Source: Mycobacterium sp. 1245805.9
Lineage (GTDB): Bacteria; Actinomycetota; Actinomycetes; Mycobacteriales; Mycobacteriaceae
Assembly: GCF_001672915.1 (NCBI RefSeq)
Contig: NZ_LZKR01000046.1
Span: 1-40,324 of the forward strand
DNA length: 40,324 nt
Direction of reading: 5' to 3'
Under the pieces are notes generated by a model, which was not told the origin of the DNA, ran no database searches, and saw nothing but the letters and a program-made list of their open reading frames with translations. A program made the translations under genes and the position numbers. Shown here in pieces: positions 8,361 through 17,149 of the stretch (positions are counted from its first letter, which is position 1; each line of letters starts with the position of its first letter).

Positions 8361-9172
8361 GAGGCAGCCACCCGCAGCCGCACACCGGCGGCCAGTTCCC
8401 CGGTCAGCGCGCGCAACGCGGGCAATCCGCCGTCGCCCAGCGCCGACACCAACGCGGACCCGACGATCACCCCGTCGGCGTAGCTTCCGATCTGAGCGGC
8501 CTGCGCCCGGGAGCGCACCCCGAGGCCGACGCCGACGGGAATGTCGGACACCTCCTTGACCCGGCGCACCAATTCGGGCGCGGCCTGCGATACCGCGTCG
8601 CGCGCGCCCGTCACCCCCATCGTCGAGGCGGCGTAAACGAATCCCCGCGACGCCTCGACGGTGGTGACCAACCGCTGCGGCGTCGAGGACGGCGCCACCA
8701 GGAAGATGCGATCCAGCCCGTGGTGGTCCGACGCCGCCAGCCACTGGCCGGCTTCGTCCGGGATGAGGTCGGGCGTGATCAGGCCGTGCCCGCCCGCTGC
8801 GGCCAGGTCGCGCGCGAACGCGTCAACGCCGTAGTGCAGCACGGGGTTCCAGTACGTCATCACCACCGCGCGCCCGCCGGCCGCGCTGATCGCCTCGACG
8901 GCGGCCAGCGTGTCCCGGACCCGCACTCCGGCGTGCAGCGCGGCCTCGGTCGCCCGGGCGATGGTGGGGCCGTCCATGCCCGGATCCGAATACGGAACGC
9001 CGACTTCGATGATGTCGCAACCGGATTCGACGAGGGCGGTCATCGCTTGCACCGACGTGGGCACGTCGGGATAACCGGTGGGCAGGTAACCGATCAGCGC
9101 CGCGCGATTGTCCTTGCGGCAGGCATCGAAAGTTGGCCCCAGCCGGCTTGCTTGGCTCTGCTCGACGGTCAC
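8357..9172 (-). CDS. trpA: Tryptophan synthase alpha chain
   Basis: Cleaves indole-3-glycerol phosphate to indole and glyceraldehyde 3-phosphate and channels indole to TrpB. The 271-residue TIM barrel shows the catalytic pair in [11 protein letters not shown] (Glu56) and MDGPTIARA (Asp67), the same 11-residue spacing as Glu49/Asp60 of the E. coli enzyme. The phosphate-binding end [13 protein letters not shown] is also present. The GTG start overlaps the trpB stop (GTGA), and its own stop overlaps the lgt start (GTGA). The frame is open far upstream inside trpB. That part is a shadow, since all TrpA homology begins at the GTG at 9172. Confidence 0.97.
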   Translation of the reverse strand: MTVEQSQASRLGPTFDACRKDNRAALIGYLPTGYPDVPTSVQAMTALVESGCDIIEVGVPYSDPGMDGPTIARATEAALHAGVRVRDTLAAVEAISAAGGRAVVMTYWNPVLHYGVDAFARDLAAAGGHGLITPDLIPDEAGQWLAASDHHGLDRIFLVAPSSTPQRLVTTVEASRGFVYAASTMGVTGARDAVSQAAPELVRRVKEVSDIPVGVGLGVRSRAQAAQIGSYADGVIVGSALVSALGDGGLPALRALTGELAAGVRLRVAAS

Positions 9173-10431
9173 TTGTCGCCGGACCCCAACAGGCCGAACC
9201 ACTTCGCGGCCGTCTCGACGTCCTTGTCGCCGCGCCCCGACAGGTTCACGACGATGACCGCACCCTTGCCCAGCTCGGCGCCGAGCTTGACGGCGCCCGC
9301 CACCGCGTGCGCGGATTCGATGGCGGGGATGATGCCCTCGGTGCGGCACAGCAGCCCGAACGCATCCATCGCCTCGGCGTCGGTGATGGGCCGATATTCG
9401 GCGCGGCCGGTTTCCCGCAGCCACGCGTGTTCGGGGCCCACCCCCGGGTAGTCCAGACCGGCTGAGATGGAATGGGATTCGATGGTCTGGCCGTCCTCGT
9501 CCTGCAGCAGGTAGGAGTACGACCCCTGGAAGGCCCCCGGGGAACCGCCGGTGAACGTCGCCGCGTGCCGGCCGGTCTCGACGCCGTCGCCGGCCGCCTC
9601 GAACCCGAGCAGCCGCACGCCGGGATCGTCGATGAACGCGTGGAAGATCCCGATGGCGTTGGATCCCCCACCGATGCACGCGGTGACCGCGTCGGGCAGC
9701 CGGCCGGCCTGCGCCTGGATCTGGGCGCGGGCCTCCAGGCCGATGACGCGCTGGAAGTCGCGCACCATGGTCGGGAACGGGTGTGGGCCCGCCGCGGTGC
9801 CGAAGCAGTAGTAGGTGTTGTCGGCGTTTGTGACCCAGTCCCGGAACGCCTCGTTGATGGCGTCCTTCAGCGTCTGTGAGCCGCTGTCGACCGAGACAAC
9901 CTCGGTGCCCAGCAGCCGCATCCGCGCCACGTTGAGCGCCTGGCGCGCGGTGTCGACGGCGCCCATGTAGACCACGCAATCCAGTCCGAGCAACGCGCAC
10001 GCGGTGGCCGTGGCCACGCCGTGCTGACCGGCCCCGGTCTCGGCGATCACCCGGGTCTTGCCCATCCTCTTGGCCAGCAGGGCCTGGCCCAGCACATTGT
10101 TGATCTTGTGAGAACCGGTGTGGTTCAAGTCTTCTCGCTTGAGGAAGATCCGCGCCGAGCCGGCGTGCTCGGACAGCCGGGTGGCCTCGTACAGCGGTGA
10201 CGGCCGGCCCGCATAGTTGGCCTGCAGGTCGTCGAGGGTGTCCAGGAAGTCGGGGTTGACGCGTTCCTTCTCGTAGGCGGCGGTGACTTCCTCGATCACC
10301 GCCATCAGCGCCTCGGCCACATACCGGCCGCCGTACACGCCGAAATGACCACCCGGGTCGGGGTCGTGGCGGGTGGGTTCGGCGATGGCCGCACTCGAAA
10401 GCGGAAGCTCCGGGCGGGACAGTTCTACCAT
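9169..10431 (-). CDS. trpB: Tryptophan synthase beta chain
   Basis: The PLP enzyme that condenses indole with serine to form tryptophan. The 420-residue protein has the PLP-lysine motif in [15 protein letters not shown] (Lys109 from this start), the substrate loop [20 protein letters not shown], the PLP-phosphate loop GGGSNAIG, and the C-terminal ESAHA and [12 protein letters not shown] use the ATG at 10431. A GTG and a TTG lie 3 and 6 nt upstream and cannot be excluded. It follows trpC by 36 nt and overlaps trpA by 4 nt. Confidence 0.97.
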   Translation of the reverse strand: MVELSRPELPLSSAAIAEPTRHDPDPGGHFGVYGGRYVAEALMAVIEEVTAAYEKERVNPDFLDTLDDLQANYAGRPSPLYEATRLSEHAGSARIFLKREDLNHTGSHKINNVLGQALLAKRMGKTRVIAETGAGQHGVATATACALLGLDCVVYMGAVDTARQALNVARMRLLGTEVVSVDSGSQTLKDAINEAFRDWVTNADNTYYCFGTAAGPHPFPTMVRDFQRVIGLEARAQIQAQAGRLPDAVTACIGGGSNAIGIFHAFIDDPGVRLLGFEAAGDGVETGRHAATFTGGSPGAFQGSYSYLLQDEDGQTIESHSISAGLDYPGVGPEHAWLRETGRAEYRPITDAEAMDAFGLLCRTEGIIPAIESAHAVAGAVKLGAELGKGAVIVVNLSGRGDKDVETAAKWFGLLGSGDK

Positions 10432-10467
10432 CACCAATTCTCGACGCGGGGACGGCTCATCGGCGTC

Positions 10468-11286
10468 CTAGCGAGACGGTTTCGGGCAGGACGGGTGGGT
10501 GCCGGCGGTGACCAGATCGGCGACCGCCGCGCGGGGGTCGCCGCTTTTGACCAGACCTTCACCGACCAGCACGGCGGCGGCGCCGGCGCCGGCGTAGGCC
10601 AGCAGGTCTGCGGTGCCGCGGACGCCGGATTCGGCGATCCTGATCACCTTGCTCGGCAGCCCCGGAGCGATGCGCGCGAAGCAGTCCCGGTCCACGTTCA
10701 GCGTCGTGAGATCGCGCGCGTTGACGCCGATCACGTTGGCCCCCGCCTTCAGTGCCCGGTCGGCCTCTTCCTCGGTGTGCACCTCGACGAGCGCGGTCAT
10801 GCCGAGCGATTCGGTGCGGTCGAGCATCGACACCAGCGCCGACTGCTCCAGCGCGGCGACGATGAGCAACAGCATGTCGGCGCCGTGCGCACGGGCCTCG
10901 TGGATCTGGTAGGGCTGCACCACAAAGTCTTTGCGCAGGACGGGAATTGAGACCGCGGCGCGCACCGCGTCGAGGTCGTCGAGCGAGCCGTTGAAGCGCC
11001 GCTCCTCGGTCAGGACGCTAATGATGCGGGCGCCACCGTCTTCGTAGGCCCGGGCCAGCTTGGCCGGATCGGCAATGGGCGCTAGTGAACCCGCCGACGG
11101 GCTGGCGCGCTTGACCTCGGCGATGACGCCGATACCGGGTTCGCGCAACGCTGCCATGACATCCAAGGGCGGGGGTGCCGCTGCGGCGGCCGCTTTGATC
11201 TCGCTCAGGCTGACAACGGCTTCGCGCGCGGCAACGTCGGCTCGGACTCCCTCGAGGATGGAGTCAAGCACGGATGCCGGACTCAT
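10468..11286 (-). CDS. trpC: Indole-3-glycerol phosphate synthase
   Basis: Catalyses the closure of CdRP to indole-3-glycerol phosphate. The 272-residue TIM barrel shows [12 protein letters not shown] (catalytic Lys), [11 protein letters not shown], the proton-donor lysine in [22 protein letters not shown] and VIRIAESGV. It is monofunctional, with no TrpF domain. In actinobacteria the TrpF reaction is done by PriA, encoded here at 20621-21352. It begins 99 nt after the trp-linked membrane gene, the longest gap inside the trp cluster. Confidence 0.97.
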   Translation of the reverse strand: MSPASVLDSILEGVRADVAAREAVVSLSEIKAAAAAAPPPLDVMAALREPGIGVIAEVKRASPSAGSLAPIADPAKLARAYEDGGARIISVLTEERRFNGSLDDLDAVRAAVSIPVLRKDFVVQPYQIHEARAHGADMLLLIVAALEQSALVSMLDRTESLGMTALVEVHTEEEADRALKAGANVIGVNARDLTTLNVDRDCFARIAPGLPSKVIRIAESGVRGTADLLAYAGAGAAAVLVGEGLVKSGDPRAAVADLVTAGTHPSCPKPSR

Positions 11287-11328
11287 GCCTGTCGTTCCCT
11301 TCCCACTGCCATCCCACTGTCGCTCGGT

Positions 11329-11354
11329 TACTTAGCCGATTTCGATGACGTCAA
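11329..11354 (-). promoter_or_regulatory. Weak candidate internal promoter ahead of trpC
   Basis: On the minus strand TTGACG (11354-11349) is followed after 14 nt by TAAGTA (11334-11329), in the 99-nt gap before trpC. The hexamers are good but the spacer is short for a SigA promoter. If real it would let trpCBA-lgt be transcribed apart from trpE. Confidence 0.25.
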
Positions 11355-11385
11355 TGAAGGGTAGCGACCGTCGCCCCACGGCTCA

Positions 11386-12045
11386 TCACCGACCCTCGCT
11401 GTCTGACCCACCGGCCCGATCGGTCGGGTCGTGTCCCTCGTCAAGCGCATCCCAAATCATCCGCTCCGACATCTCCGGCTGCTGCTGTCCCTCCAGGATC
11501 TCCCCGCGATCGCTTTCGCGGAGCGCATTCGATCGACGGGTCGCGGGTGCGGCGTATTTCGTCGCGCTCTCGCGCGGCAGGCCCCCGGACCGCATCAACA
11601 AGACGGCCGCGATCAGTGTGCACACGGCGGCGCCCACGGCCATCCCCGCGCCGATGTACCGCCGTTCGCTTCCGACCAGGAACATCAGCGGGACATGGGC
11701 CAGTTCGGCGCCGCGCGCGGCTACCTCCGGAAGCACCCACAGGCTGATCCCCAGGTAGCCGACCGCCAGGCTGGCCGCGGCCAGCAGCACGGCCAGCGCC
11801 CGCAGTGGCCAGCCGCGCACCGCGAGCGCCGCCACGGCGGCGGCCAGCATCAGCAGCGCCAACGGCAGCAGCGCCGTCGACCAGGAGCCGCCGGACAACG
11901 TGACCTGCTTCGGTGGGCCGAGCCCGTCGAACGAGCGGATCACCACCCACGGCAGCCGCGACGCCAGCCACAGCGCGCCCGCGGCCAGCACCAGCAGCAG
12001 CTGGGCGACGACGATCGTGAGCCGGGCCCGGCGGGGATCACCCAT
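11386..12045 (-). CDS. Trp-operon-associated membrane protein (Rv1610-type, TIGR02234-like)
   Basis: A 219-residue protein with four predicted transmembrane helices (about residues 8-30, 55-78, 82-105 and 128-150) and a charged cytoplasmic tail ending near [16 protein letters not shown], a tail shape seen in this actinobacterial family. It always sits between trpE and trpC in the actinobacteria I recall, and its function is unknown; transport or retention of an aromatic intermediate is only a guess. I chose the ATG at 12045, which overlaps the trpE stop by 8 nt. A longer frame from 12093 would add 16 Arg-rich residues encoded wholly inside trpE. Confidence 0.85.
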   Translation of the reverse strand: MGDPRRARLTIVVAQLLLVLAAGALWLASRLPWVVIRSFDGLGPPKQVTLSGGSWSTALLPLALLMLAAAVAALAVRGWPLRALAVLLAAASLAVGYLGISLWVLPEVAARGAELAHVPLMFLVGSERRYIGAGMAVGAAVCTLIAAVLLMRSGGLPRESATKYAAPATRRSNALRESDRGEILEGQQQPEMSERMIWDALDEGHDPTDRAGGSDSEGR

Positions 12046-13576
12046 CGTGGCCCGACGGCGGCGCGGCCAGCGTCTCGGCGGCCGCGATCGCATTGAGCAC
12101 CGCCCGCGCCTTGTTGGAGGCCTCGGTGCATTCGTAGGGACCGTTGGAATCGGCCACTACCCCGCCCCCGGCCTGCACGTACGCGGTGCCGTCGCGCATC
12201 AGCGCGGTGCGGATCGCGATCGCGAAGTCGGCGTTGCCGGCGAAGTCGAGGTAGCCGACCACGCCGCCGTAGAGGCCGCGGCGGGTCTTCTCCACCTCTT
12301 CGATGAGCTCCATCGCCCGCACCTTGGGTGCGCCCGAGAGCGTGCCGGCCGGGAAGCAGGCCGTCACCGCGTCCAGCGCGGTGCGGCCCTCGCCGAGCAT
12401 CCCGGTCACCGTCGACACCAGGTGCATGACGTGGCTGTAGCGCTCGATGTGGCTGTAGTCGTCGACGCGGACGGTGCCCGGCGTGCAGACCCGGCCGAGG
12501 TCGTTGCGGCCCAGGTCGACCAGCATCAGGTGCTCGGCGCGTTCCTTGTCATCGGCCAGCAGTTCCTTTTCCAGCAGCTGATCCTCTTCGTCGGTGTCCC
12601 CGCGCCAGCGGGTCCCGGCGATCGGGTGCGTGGTGGCCCAGCCGTCGGCGACGGTCACCAGCGCCTCCGGGCTGGACCCGACGATCGAAAAGTCCGTCGT
12701 CCCAGCGCTATCGGGCACGTGCACCAGGTACATGTAGGGGCTCGGGTTGGTCGCGCGCAGCATCCGGTACACGTCGATGGGATCGACGTCGGTGTCCATC
12801 TCGAAGCGCTGCGAGGGCACCACCTGGAACGCCTCGCCCGCCGCGATCTGCTCGACGAGGTAGTCGACGATCTTGCCGTACTCCTCGACGGTGCGCTGCG
12901 AGCGGTGCCGCGGTTCGGGCCGGGCGAACGTGGCGACGGTCGACGGCAGCGGCTGGCCCAGCGCTTTGGTCATCACGTCAAGGCGCGCCACCGCGTCGTC
13001 GTAGGCCTCGTCGACGCGCTCGTCGGTGCCGTTCCAGTTCACCGCGTTGGCGATCAGCGTGATGGTGCCCTCGTGGTGGTCCACGGCCGCCAGGTCGGTG
13101 GCCAGCAGCAGCAACATGTCGGGCAGGCGCAGGTCGTCGACGGCCAGCTCGGGCAGGCGTTCCAGCCGTCGCACCAGGTCGTAGGCGAAAAAGCCGACCA
13201 TGCCGCCCGACAGCGGCGGCAGCCCGGGCACCGCGGCGGTGGCCAGCAGCTCGAGGGTGGCGCGCAGCGCCCGCAGTGGGTCACCGCCCGTCGGCGCGTC
13301 CTGCGGCACCGCGCCCAGCCACACCGCTTCGCCGTCGCGCACGGTCAGCGCCGACGGCGACCCGGCCCCGATGAAGGACCACCGCGACCAGGACCGCCCG
13401 TTTTCCGCGGACTCCAGCAGGAACGTGCCGGGCCGGTTGTCGGCGAGCTTGCGGTACGCCGACAGCGGAGTCTCGCTGTCGGCCAAGACCTTGCGGGTCA
13501 CCGGGACCACGCGGTGCTCCGCGGCGAGCTGGCGGAACTCCTCCCGTGAGGTGCCGGAGGCGAGGTGGGCGTGCAC
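12038..13576 (-). CDS. trpE: Anthranilate synthase component I
   Basis: Converts chorismate and glutamine-derived ammonia to anthranilate. The 512-residue length is normal. The tryptophan feedback site is marked by the FLLESA segment near residue 53. The chorismate-binding domain carries [29 protein letters not shown], the catalytic run [34 protein letters not shown] and [15 protein letters not shown]. No trpG amidotransferase gene is in the window. The GTG start lies 27 nt from a strong palindrome shared with the divergent bcp gene. Its 3' end overlaps the next gene by 8 nt. Confidence 0.97.
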   Translation of the reverse strand: MHAHLASGTSREEFRQLAAEHRVVPVTRKVLADSETPLSAYRKLADNRPGTFLLESAENGRSWSRWSFIGAGSPSALTVRDGEAVWLGAVPQDAPTGGDPLRALRATLELLATAAVPGLPPLSGGMVGFFAYDLVRRLERLPELAVDDLRLPDMLLLLATDLAAVDHHEGTITLIANAVNWNGTDERVDEAYDDAVARLDVMTKALGQPLPSTVATFARPEPRHRSQRTVEEYGKIVDYLVEQIAAGEAFQVVPSQRFEMDTDVDPIDVYRMLRATNPSPYMYLVHVPDSAGTTDFSIVGSSPEALVTVADGWATTHPIAGTRWRGDTDEEDQLLEKELLADDKERAEHLMLVDLGRNDLGRVCTPGTVRVDDYSHIERYSHVMHLVSTVTGMLGEGRTALDAVTACFPAGTLSGAPKVRAMELIEEVEKTRRGLYGGVVGYLDFAGNADFAIAIRTALMRDGTAYVQAGGGVVADSNGPYECTEASNKARAVLNAIAAAETLAAPPSGHDG

Positions 13577-13602
13577 CGATCCATCTTCCCAGACGTGGGT
13601 CG

Positions 13603-13674
13603 GCGGCCCGCGAGCGTAACGTGGCTGCGATTTCAGGGCCCGGTTTTCGCACTGCCGTTACGCTCGCGGGCCGC
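13603..13674. repeat. Perfect 19-bp inverted repeat between trpE and bcp
   Basis: Arms 13603-13621 and 13656-13674 are exact reverse complements (core cccgcgagcgtaacg / cgttacgctcgcggg), separated by 34 nt that are themselves partly complementary. It fills the divergent trpE-bcp promoter region, so both genes must be transcribed from within or through it. The sequence looks like a dispersed mycobacterial intergenic palindrome rather than a dedicated operator. Confidence 0.9.
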
Positions 13675-13675
13675 G

Positions 13676-13681
13676 TAGCGT
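13676..13681 (+). promoter_or_regulatory. Candidate -10 hexamer of a leaderless bcp promoter
   Basis: TAGCGT matches TANNNT and ends 7 nt before the bcp ATG. There is no Shine-Dalgarno sequence, which favours a leaderless transcript starting at the ATG. Confidence 0.45.
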
Positions 13682-13688
13682 GACGCGC

Positions 13689-14153
13689 ATGAAACCTGGT
13701 GACACCGTGGACGACTTCGAGCTGCCCGACCAGACGGGAACGCCGCGCAAGCTCAGCGCCCTGCTTGCCGACGGGCCCGTGGTGCTGTTCTTCTACCCCG
13801 CGGCGATGACGCCCGGCTGCACCAAGGAGGCGTGTCACTTCCGCGACCTGGCCTCCGAATTCGCCGCCGTCGGCGCCAACCGGGTCGGCATCAGCGTCGA
13901 TCCTGTGCAAAAGCAAGCCAAGTTCGCCGAGACGCAGAAGTTCGACTACCCGCTGCTGTCGGACACCGAGGGCGCCGTCGCCGCGCAGTTCGGCGTCAAG
14001 CGCGGACTGCTCGGCAAGCTGATCCCCGTCAAGCGCACGACCTTCGTCATCGACACCGACCGCACGGTGCTCGACGTGATCTCCAGCGAGCTGAGCATGG
14101 ATACCCACGCCGACAAGGCGCTGGAAACGCTGCGGGCGCGGTCCTCGGCGTAG
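13689..14153 (+). CDS. bcpB: Thiol peroxidase of the BCP/PrxQ type
   Basis: A 154-residue atypical 2-Cys peroxiredoxin that reduces hydrogen peroxide and organic hydroperoxides. The active site reads PAAMTPGCTKEACHFRD with peroxidatic Cys44 and resolving Cys49, the same five-residue spacing as in E. coli BCP. RTTFVIDTD near the C-terminus supplies the conserved strand. An upstream GTG at 13680 is possible, but the ATG at 13689 gives the family length and has a TAGCGT hexamer 7 nt before it. It diverges from trpE and converges with chaA across a palindromic repeat. Confidence 0.93.
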   Translation: MKPGDTVDDFELPDQTGTPRKLSALLADGPVVLFFYPAAMTPGCTKEACHFRDLASEFAAVGANRVGISVDPVQKQAKFAETQKFDYPLLSDTEGAVAAQFGVKRGLLGKLIPVKRTTFVIDTDRTVLDVISSELSMDTHADKALETLRARSSA

Positions 14154-14165
14154 CTCGATTCCCCT

Positions 14166-14227
14166 CGCGAGCAGACGCAGAATCGCGTGAAAGCTCGCGG
14201 ATTTATGCGATTCTGCGTCTGCTCGCG
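14166..14227. repeat. Perfect 21-bp inverted repeat between convergent bcp and chaA
   Basis: Arms 14166-14186 and 14207-14227 (core gagcagacgcagaatcgc) are exact reverse complements around a 20-nt loop. It lies 12 nt after bcp and 7 nt before the chaA stop, so in RNA either strand would form a very stable hairpin. There is no U-run after it, so it is not a standard intrinsic terminator, but it may act as a bidirectional 3'-end structure. Confidence 0.9.
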
Positions 14228-14234
14228 GAGCGCG

Positions 14235-15338
14235 TCAGGGGATGATCGCCAGGAACACGTAGGAGGCGAGCAGCACCAGGTGCACCTCGCCCTGCAGCCG
14301 GGTGGCCCGGCCGGGCACCACGGTCAGCATGCTGATCACCACGGTCAGGGCGAGCAGCACCAGCTGGGTGGGCGCCAGGCCGAGCACCAGCGGGCCCTTC
14401 AGCCAGATGCTCGCCAGCGCGATGGCGGGGATGGTGAGCCCGATGCTGGCCATCGCCGAGCCGTAGGCGAGATTGAGGCTGGTCTGGATGCGGCCGCGGC
14501 GGGCCGCGCGCACCGCCGCGAGCGTCTCGGGCAGCAGCACCAGCATCGCGATCACCACGCCGACGAACGACTGGGGAAACCCGGCCGCCGTCACCAGGCG
14601 TTCGACGGCCGGCGACTCCTGTTCGGCCAGGCCCACCACCGCCACCAGCGCGACGAGCAGCAGCACCAGGCTGACCAGCGCCGAACGGGCGCTCGGCGGG
14701 TCGGCGTGGTCCTCGTCCTCCTCGAAAAGCCGCTTCTGGCCCTTCTGCGCGACCGGCAGGAAGAAGTCGCGATGCCGAACGGTCTGGGTGAACACGAACA
14801 GCAGGTACAGCAGGAGCGAGGCGACGGCGGTGAAGATGAGCTGGCCCGGCGAGAACTCCTTGCCGGGGTGGCTGATGGTGAAGGCGGGCAGCGCGAGGCT
14901 CAGCGTCGCCAACGTCGTCAGCGTGGCCAGCGCGGCGCCGCTGCCCTCGGCGTTGAACAACGTCACGCCGTAGCGTCGGGAACCCCACGACAGCGACAAA
15001 CCCGCGATCCCGTTGGTGGTGATCATGAACGCGGCGAACGCGGTGTCCCGGGCCAGCGTGGCCGCCTCGTTGCCGCCCGACGCCATCAGCTCGACGATGA
15101 GGGCCACCTCGATGACCGTCACCGCGCCCGCGAGCACCAGCGACCCGAACGGCTCGCCGACGCGGGCCGCGACCACCTCGGCGTGCTGGACGGCCGCCAG
15201 CACGGCGCCGATCAGCAGCACGGCCTGCAGCGCGATGAGGACCGGCCCGAGGTGCTCGCCCCAGGTGGCGGTCAGCACGAGGACGGCGATCACCGGCACC
15301 ACTGTGGTCCAGGAGTCCCAGGACAGCCGTTTCAGCAT
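14235..15338 (-). CDS. chaA: Calcium/proton antiporter of the ChaA (CaCA) family
   Basis: A 367-residue polytopic membrane protein, about 11 helices in two halves. The halves carry the CaCA repeat motifs, EVALIVELMASGGNEAATLARDTAFA in the first and MLVLLPETLAAVRAARRGRIQTSLNLAYGSA in the second, with their central Glu residues. An acidic loop FEEDEDHADPP separates the halves. It would exchange Ca2+ or Na+/K+ for protons. In the M. tuberculosis order as I recall it, this gene directly follows hisI. Here three genes intervene. Confidence 0.9.
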   Translation of the reverse strand: MLKRLSWDSWTTVVPVIAVLVLTATWGEHLGPVLIALQAVLLIGAVLAAVQHAEVVAARVGEPFGSLVLAGAVTVIEVALIVELMASGGNEAATLARDTAFAAFMITTNGIAGLSLSWGSRRYGVTLFNAEGSGAALATLTTLATLSLALPAFTISHPGKEFSPGQLIFTAVASLLLYLLFVFTQTVRHRDFFLPVAQKGQKRLFEEDEDHADPPSARSALVSLVLLLVALVAVVGLAEQESPAVERLVTAAGFPQSFVGVVIAMLVLLPETLAAVRAARRGRIQTSLNLAYGSAMASIGLTIPAIALASIWLKGPLVLGLAPTQLVLLALTVVISMLTVVPGRATRLQGEVHLVLLASYVFLAIIP

Positions 15339-15403
15339 CGCCCGCCATTCTCGCCGATGACGCGCGCCCGTGCCCGACGGGCTTGCCGGCGGTCAGGCCA
15401 GGT

Positions 15404-16228
15404 TCATGCCTTGGTCGCCGCCACGAAGTAGCCGCGCGGCACGCCGGGCACGTCCATCGGGACGACCGGATGTTCCCAGCGGTGCCACCGACTCCCGGGG
15501 TCGGCCACGTCGGTGACCACGGTGGTCCAGCCGCGCCCCTCGACGAGGGCGCCCGGCGCGTCGGTGCCGAACACCCACGGCGCGCCGAGGCGGCGCATGA
15601 ATTCCTGCGTCGACTGCAGGAACGGCGCCTCCAGCAGGGTCTGCCCGATCACGTTGTAGAGCAACACGTGCCCCGGGGCCGACAGCGCGTCGATGCGCGC
15701 GAACAGGGTGTCGACGGCCGGCGCCTCGATGTACTGCAGCAATCCCTCCACCAGCCACGCCGTCTTCGCCGACGACGAATACCCTTGGCTTAGAAGCGCT
15801 TCCGGCCAGTCGTCGGACAGGTCGATGCCGACCGTCACACGGCGGCACCGAGGTGTCGCACCCGCCAGTCGCTCGTCCTTGGTCGCGATCACCTGCGGCT
15901 GGTCCACCTCGTAGACCGTCGTGCCCGGCCGCCACTGAAGGCGGTATGCGCGGGCGTCCATGCCGGCGGCCAGGATCACCACCTGCGACGCTCCGTCGCG
16001 CTGGGCGTCGAGCAGCGCCTCGTCGAAGAAGCGGGTCCGGATGGCGATCTCCCCCGCGACTTGGCCGGTCGCGGCGATGGCTTCGGCGAGCAACCGCCGG
16101 CCGTCGTCGCCGGCCAGCCGAGCGGCGAACGGGTCGGTGAAGAGCCGGTCGTCGCGCAGGGATTCCTCGGCGCGCATCGCCGCGGTGAGCAATCCGGTGG
16201 CCGCTACCGCGTGTTTGGTGTTGTCCAT
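15404..16228 (-). CDS. LCM-family SAM-dependent methyltransferase
   Basis: A 274-residue protein of the large mycobacterial family of putative S-adenosylmethionine methyltransferases (leucine carboxyl methyltransferase fold). Visible marks are the N-terminal TAMRAEESLRDDRLFTDPFAARL, the SAM-binding VVILAAGMDARAYRLQW, and VYEVDQPQVIATKDERL. The substrate is unknown. It starts 7 nt after the AraC regulator on the same strand, so the pair looks like a two-gene unit. Confidence 0.9.
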   Translation of the reverse strand: MDNTKHAVAATGLLTAAMRAEESLRDDRLFTDPFAARLAGDDGRRLLAEAIAATGQVAGEIAIRTRFFDEALLDAQRDGASQVVILAAGMDARAYRLQWRPGTTVYEVDQPQVIATKDERLAGATPRCRRVTVGIDLSDDWPEALLSQGYSSSAKTAWLVEGLLQYIEAPAVDTLFARIDALSAPGHVLLYNVIGQTLLEAPFLQSTQEFMRRLGAPWVFGTDAPGALVEGRGWTTVVTDVADPGSRWHRWEHPVVPMDVPGVPRGYFVAATKA

Positions 16229-16235
16229 ACCCCGA

Positions 16236-17093
16236 TCATGCGCACGCCGGCGCCGCCCGTCTTGGAAATTTGTGCCGCTCCACCGGTACGTGGCTCGGCA
16301 ACACGATCCGTTGGCTTCGGTACTGCGTCGGCGTCATCGCGGTGAACGACCGGAACTCCCGCACCAGGTGGGATTGATCGAAAAAGCCGGCGCCGGCCGC
16401 GATGTCCGCACCGCCCGCCGCGTCCCCGTCGAGCTGTTGCAGCACTGCCTGCAGGCGACGCACCCGCGCGTAGGCCTTGGGAGCCAGGCCCACTTCGGTG
16501 CGAAACAGCGCGATCATCCGCTTGGTCGACAGCCCCGCCAGGCGCCGGACCTCCGCCATCTGGCGAGAGGGGTCGGCTTCGATTGCCTCCATCGCGACCG
16601 CGACACCGGGGTCACGGCGCACGGAGAGCCGCGCGCGGTTCAGCAGAAATTCCTCAAGGACGCCGAAACCGGCCGCCGCCGAGGGGGCCTCGACCAAGCG
16701 CTCATGCAGTTCCTTCCCGCTGCGCCCCCAAATGTCATCGAGGCCGACGCCCGCATCCTCCAACTCGCCCAGCGGGATTCCGAGATACGGAAACGCACCC
16801 CCCGGGCGAAAATGAATCGCCATCACCGGTTCGTCGGCCGCGATGTCCGAGATGTACGACCCGCTGTGCGGTCCGATGATCAGCGCGGGCGGAACCGTTA
16901 GGCGGGTGCGGCCGTCGGCGGCGTAGAAGTCCAGTTGCTGTCGCTGCCCCACGTCGAAGACGATGGTCACCGCCCCGCGCGGCAGCGCCCGGCTTCGGTA
17001 GGTGGGCCCGCTGTGTCGCCAATGACCGAAGAATTCGACGTGGTCGGCCAGGGGCTTCGGCGGGCGGTACAGCGTGGGTTGGGCCGACACCAT
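16236..17093 (-). CDS. AraC-family transcriptional regulator
   Basis: A 285-residue regulator with an N-terminal sensor-type domain (ending near [21 protein letters not shown]) and a C-terminal double helix-turn-helix: [25 protein letters not shown] and [30 protein letters not shown], the classic AraC/XylS pattern. An AAGGAG lies 6 nt before the ATG. It heads a probable operon with the methyltransferase and diverges from the Ser/Thr kinase with only 56 nt between starts, so it may control both. Confidence 0.92.
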   Translation of the reverse strand: MVSAQPTLYRPPKPLADHVEFFGHWRHSGPTYRSRALPRGAVTIVFDVGQRQQLDFYAADGRTRLTVPPALIIGPHSGSYISDIAADEPVMAIHFRPGGAFPYLGIPLGELEDAGVGLDDIWGRSGKELHERLVEAPSAAAGFGVLEEFLLNRARLSVRRDPGVAVAMEAIEADPSRQMAEVRRLAGLSTKRMIALFRTEVGLAPKAYARVRRLQAVLQQLDGDAAGGADIAAGAGFFDQSHLVREFRSFTAMTPTQYRSQRIVLPSHVPVERHKFPRRAAPACA

Positions 17094-17137
17094 GGGCAGC
17101 TCCTTGCGATTACGGCTTTGCGTGTCCGCTGGCTCAG

Positions 17138-17143
17138 TACCAT
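17138..17143 (+). promoter_or_regulatory. Candidate -10 hexamer of a leaderless kinase promoter
   Basis: TACCAT fits TANNNT and ends 6 nt before the kinase ATG. No ribosome site is present, consistent with leaderless expression. Confidence 0.4.
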
Positions 17144-17149
17144 GCTCAC

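Noticed and set aside
6555..8483. Plus-strand 642-codon frame opposite lgt
   Set aside because: Shadow of the lgt gene. The first half is Gly/Leu/Phe repeats from the antisense of the acidic tail and the second half has no recognisable domain.
8361..8744. N-terminal extension of Lgt by 128 codons
   Set aside because: The extension lies inside trpA in another frame and is Arg/Gly/Ala-rich; Lgt similarity begins at the GTG coupled to the trpA stop.
11900..13549. Plus-strand 549-codon frame opposite trpE
   Set aside because: Antisense shadow of trpE, which has full-length homology; no start signal or domain is seen.
14166..14227. Classical intrinsic terminator
   Set aside because: The stem is strong but no T-run follows on either strand; called as a palindromic repeat with possible 3'-end function instead.
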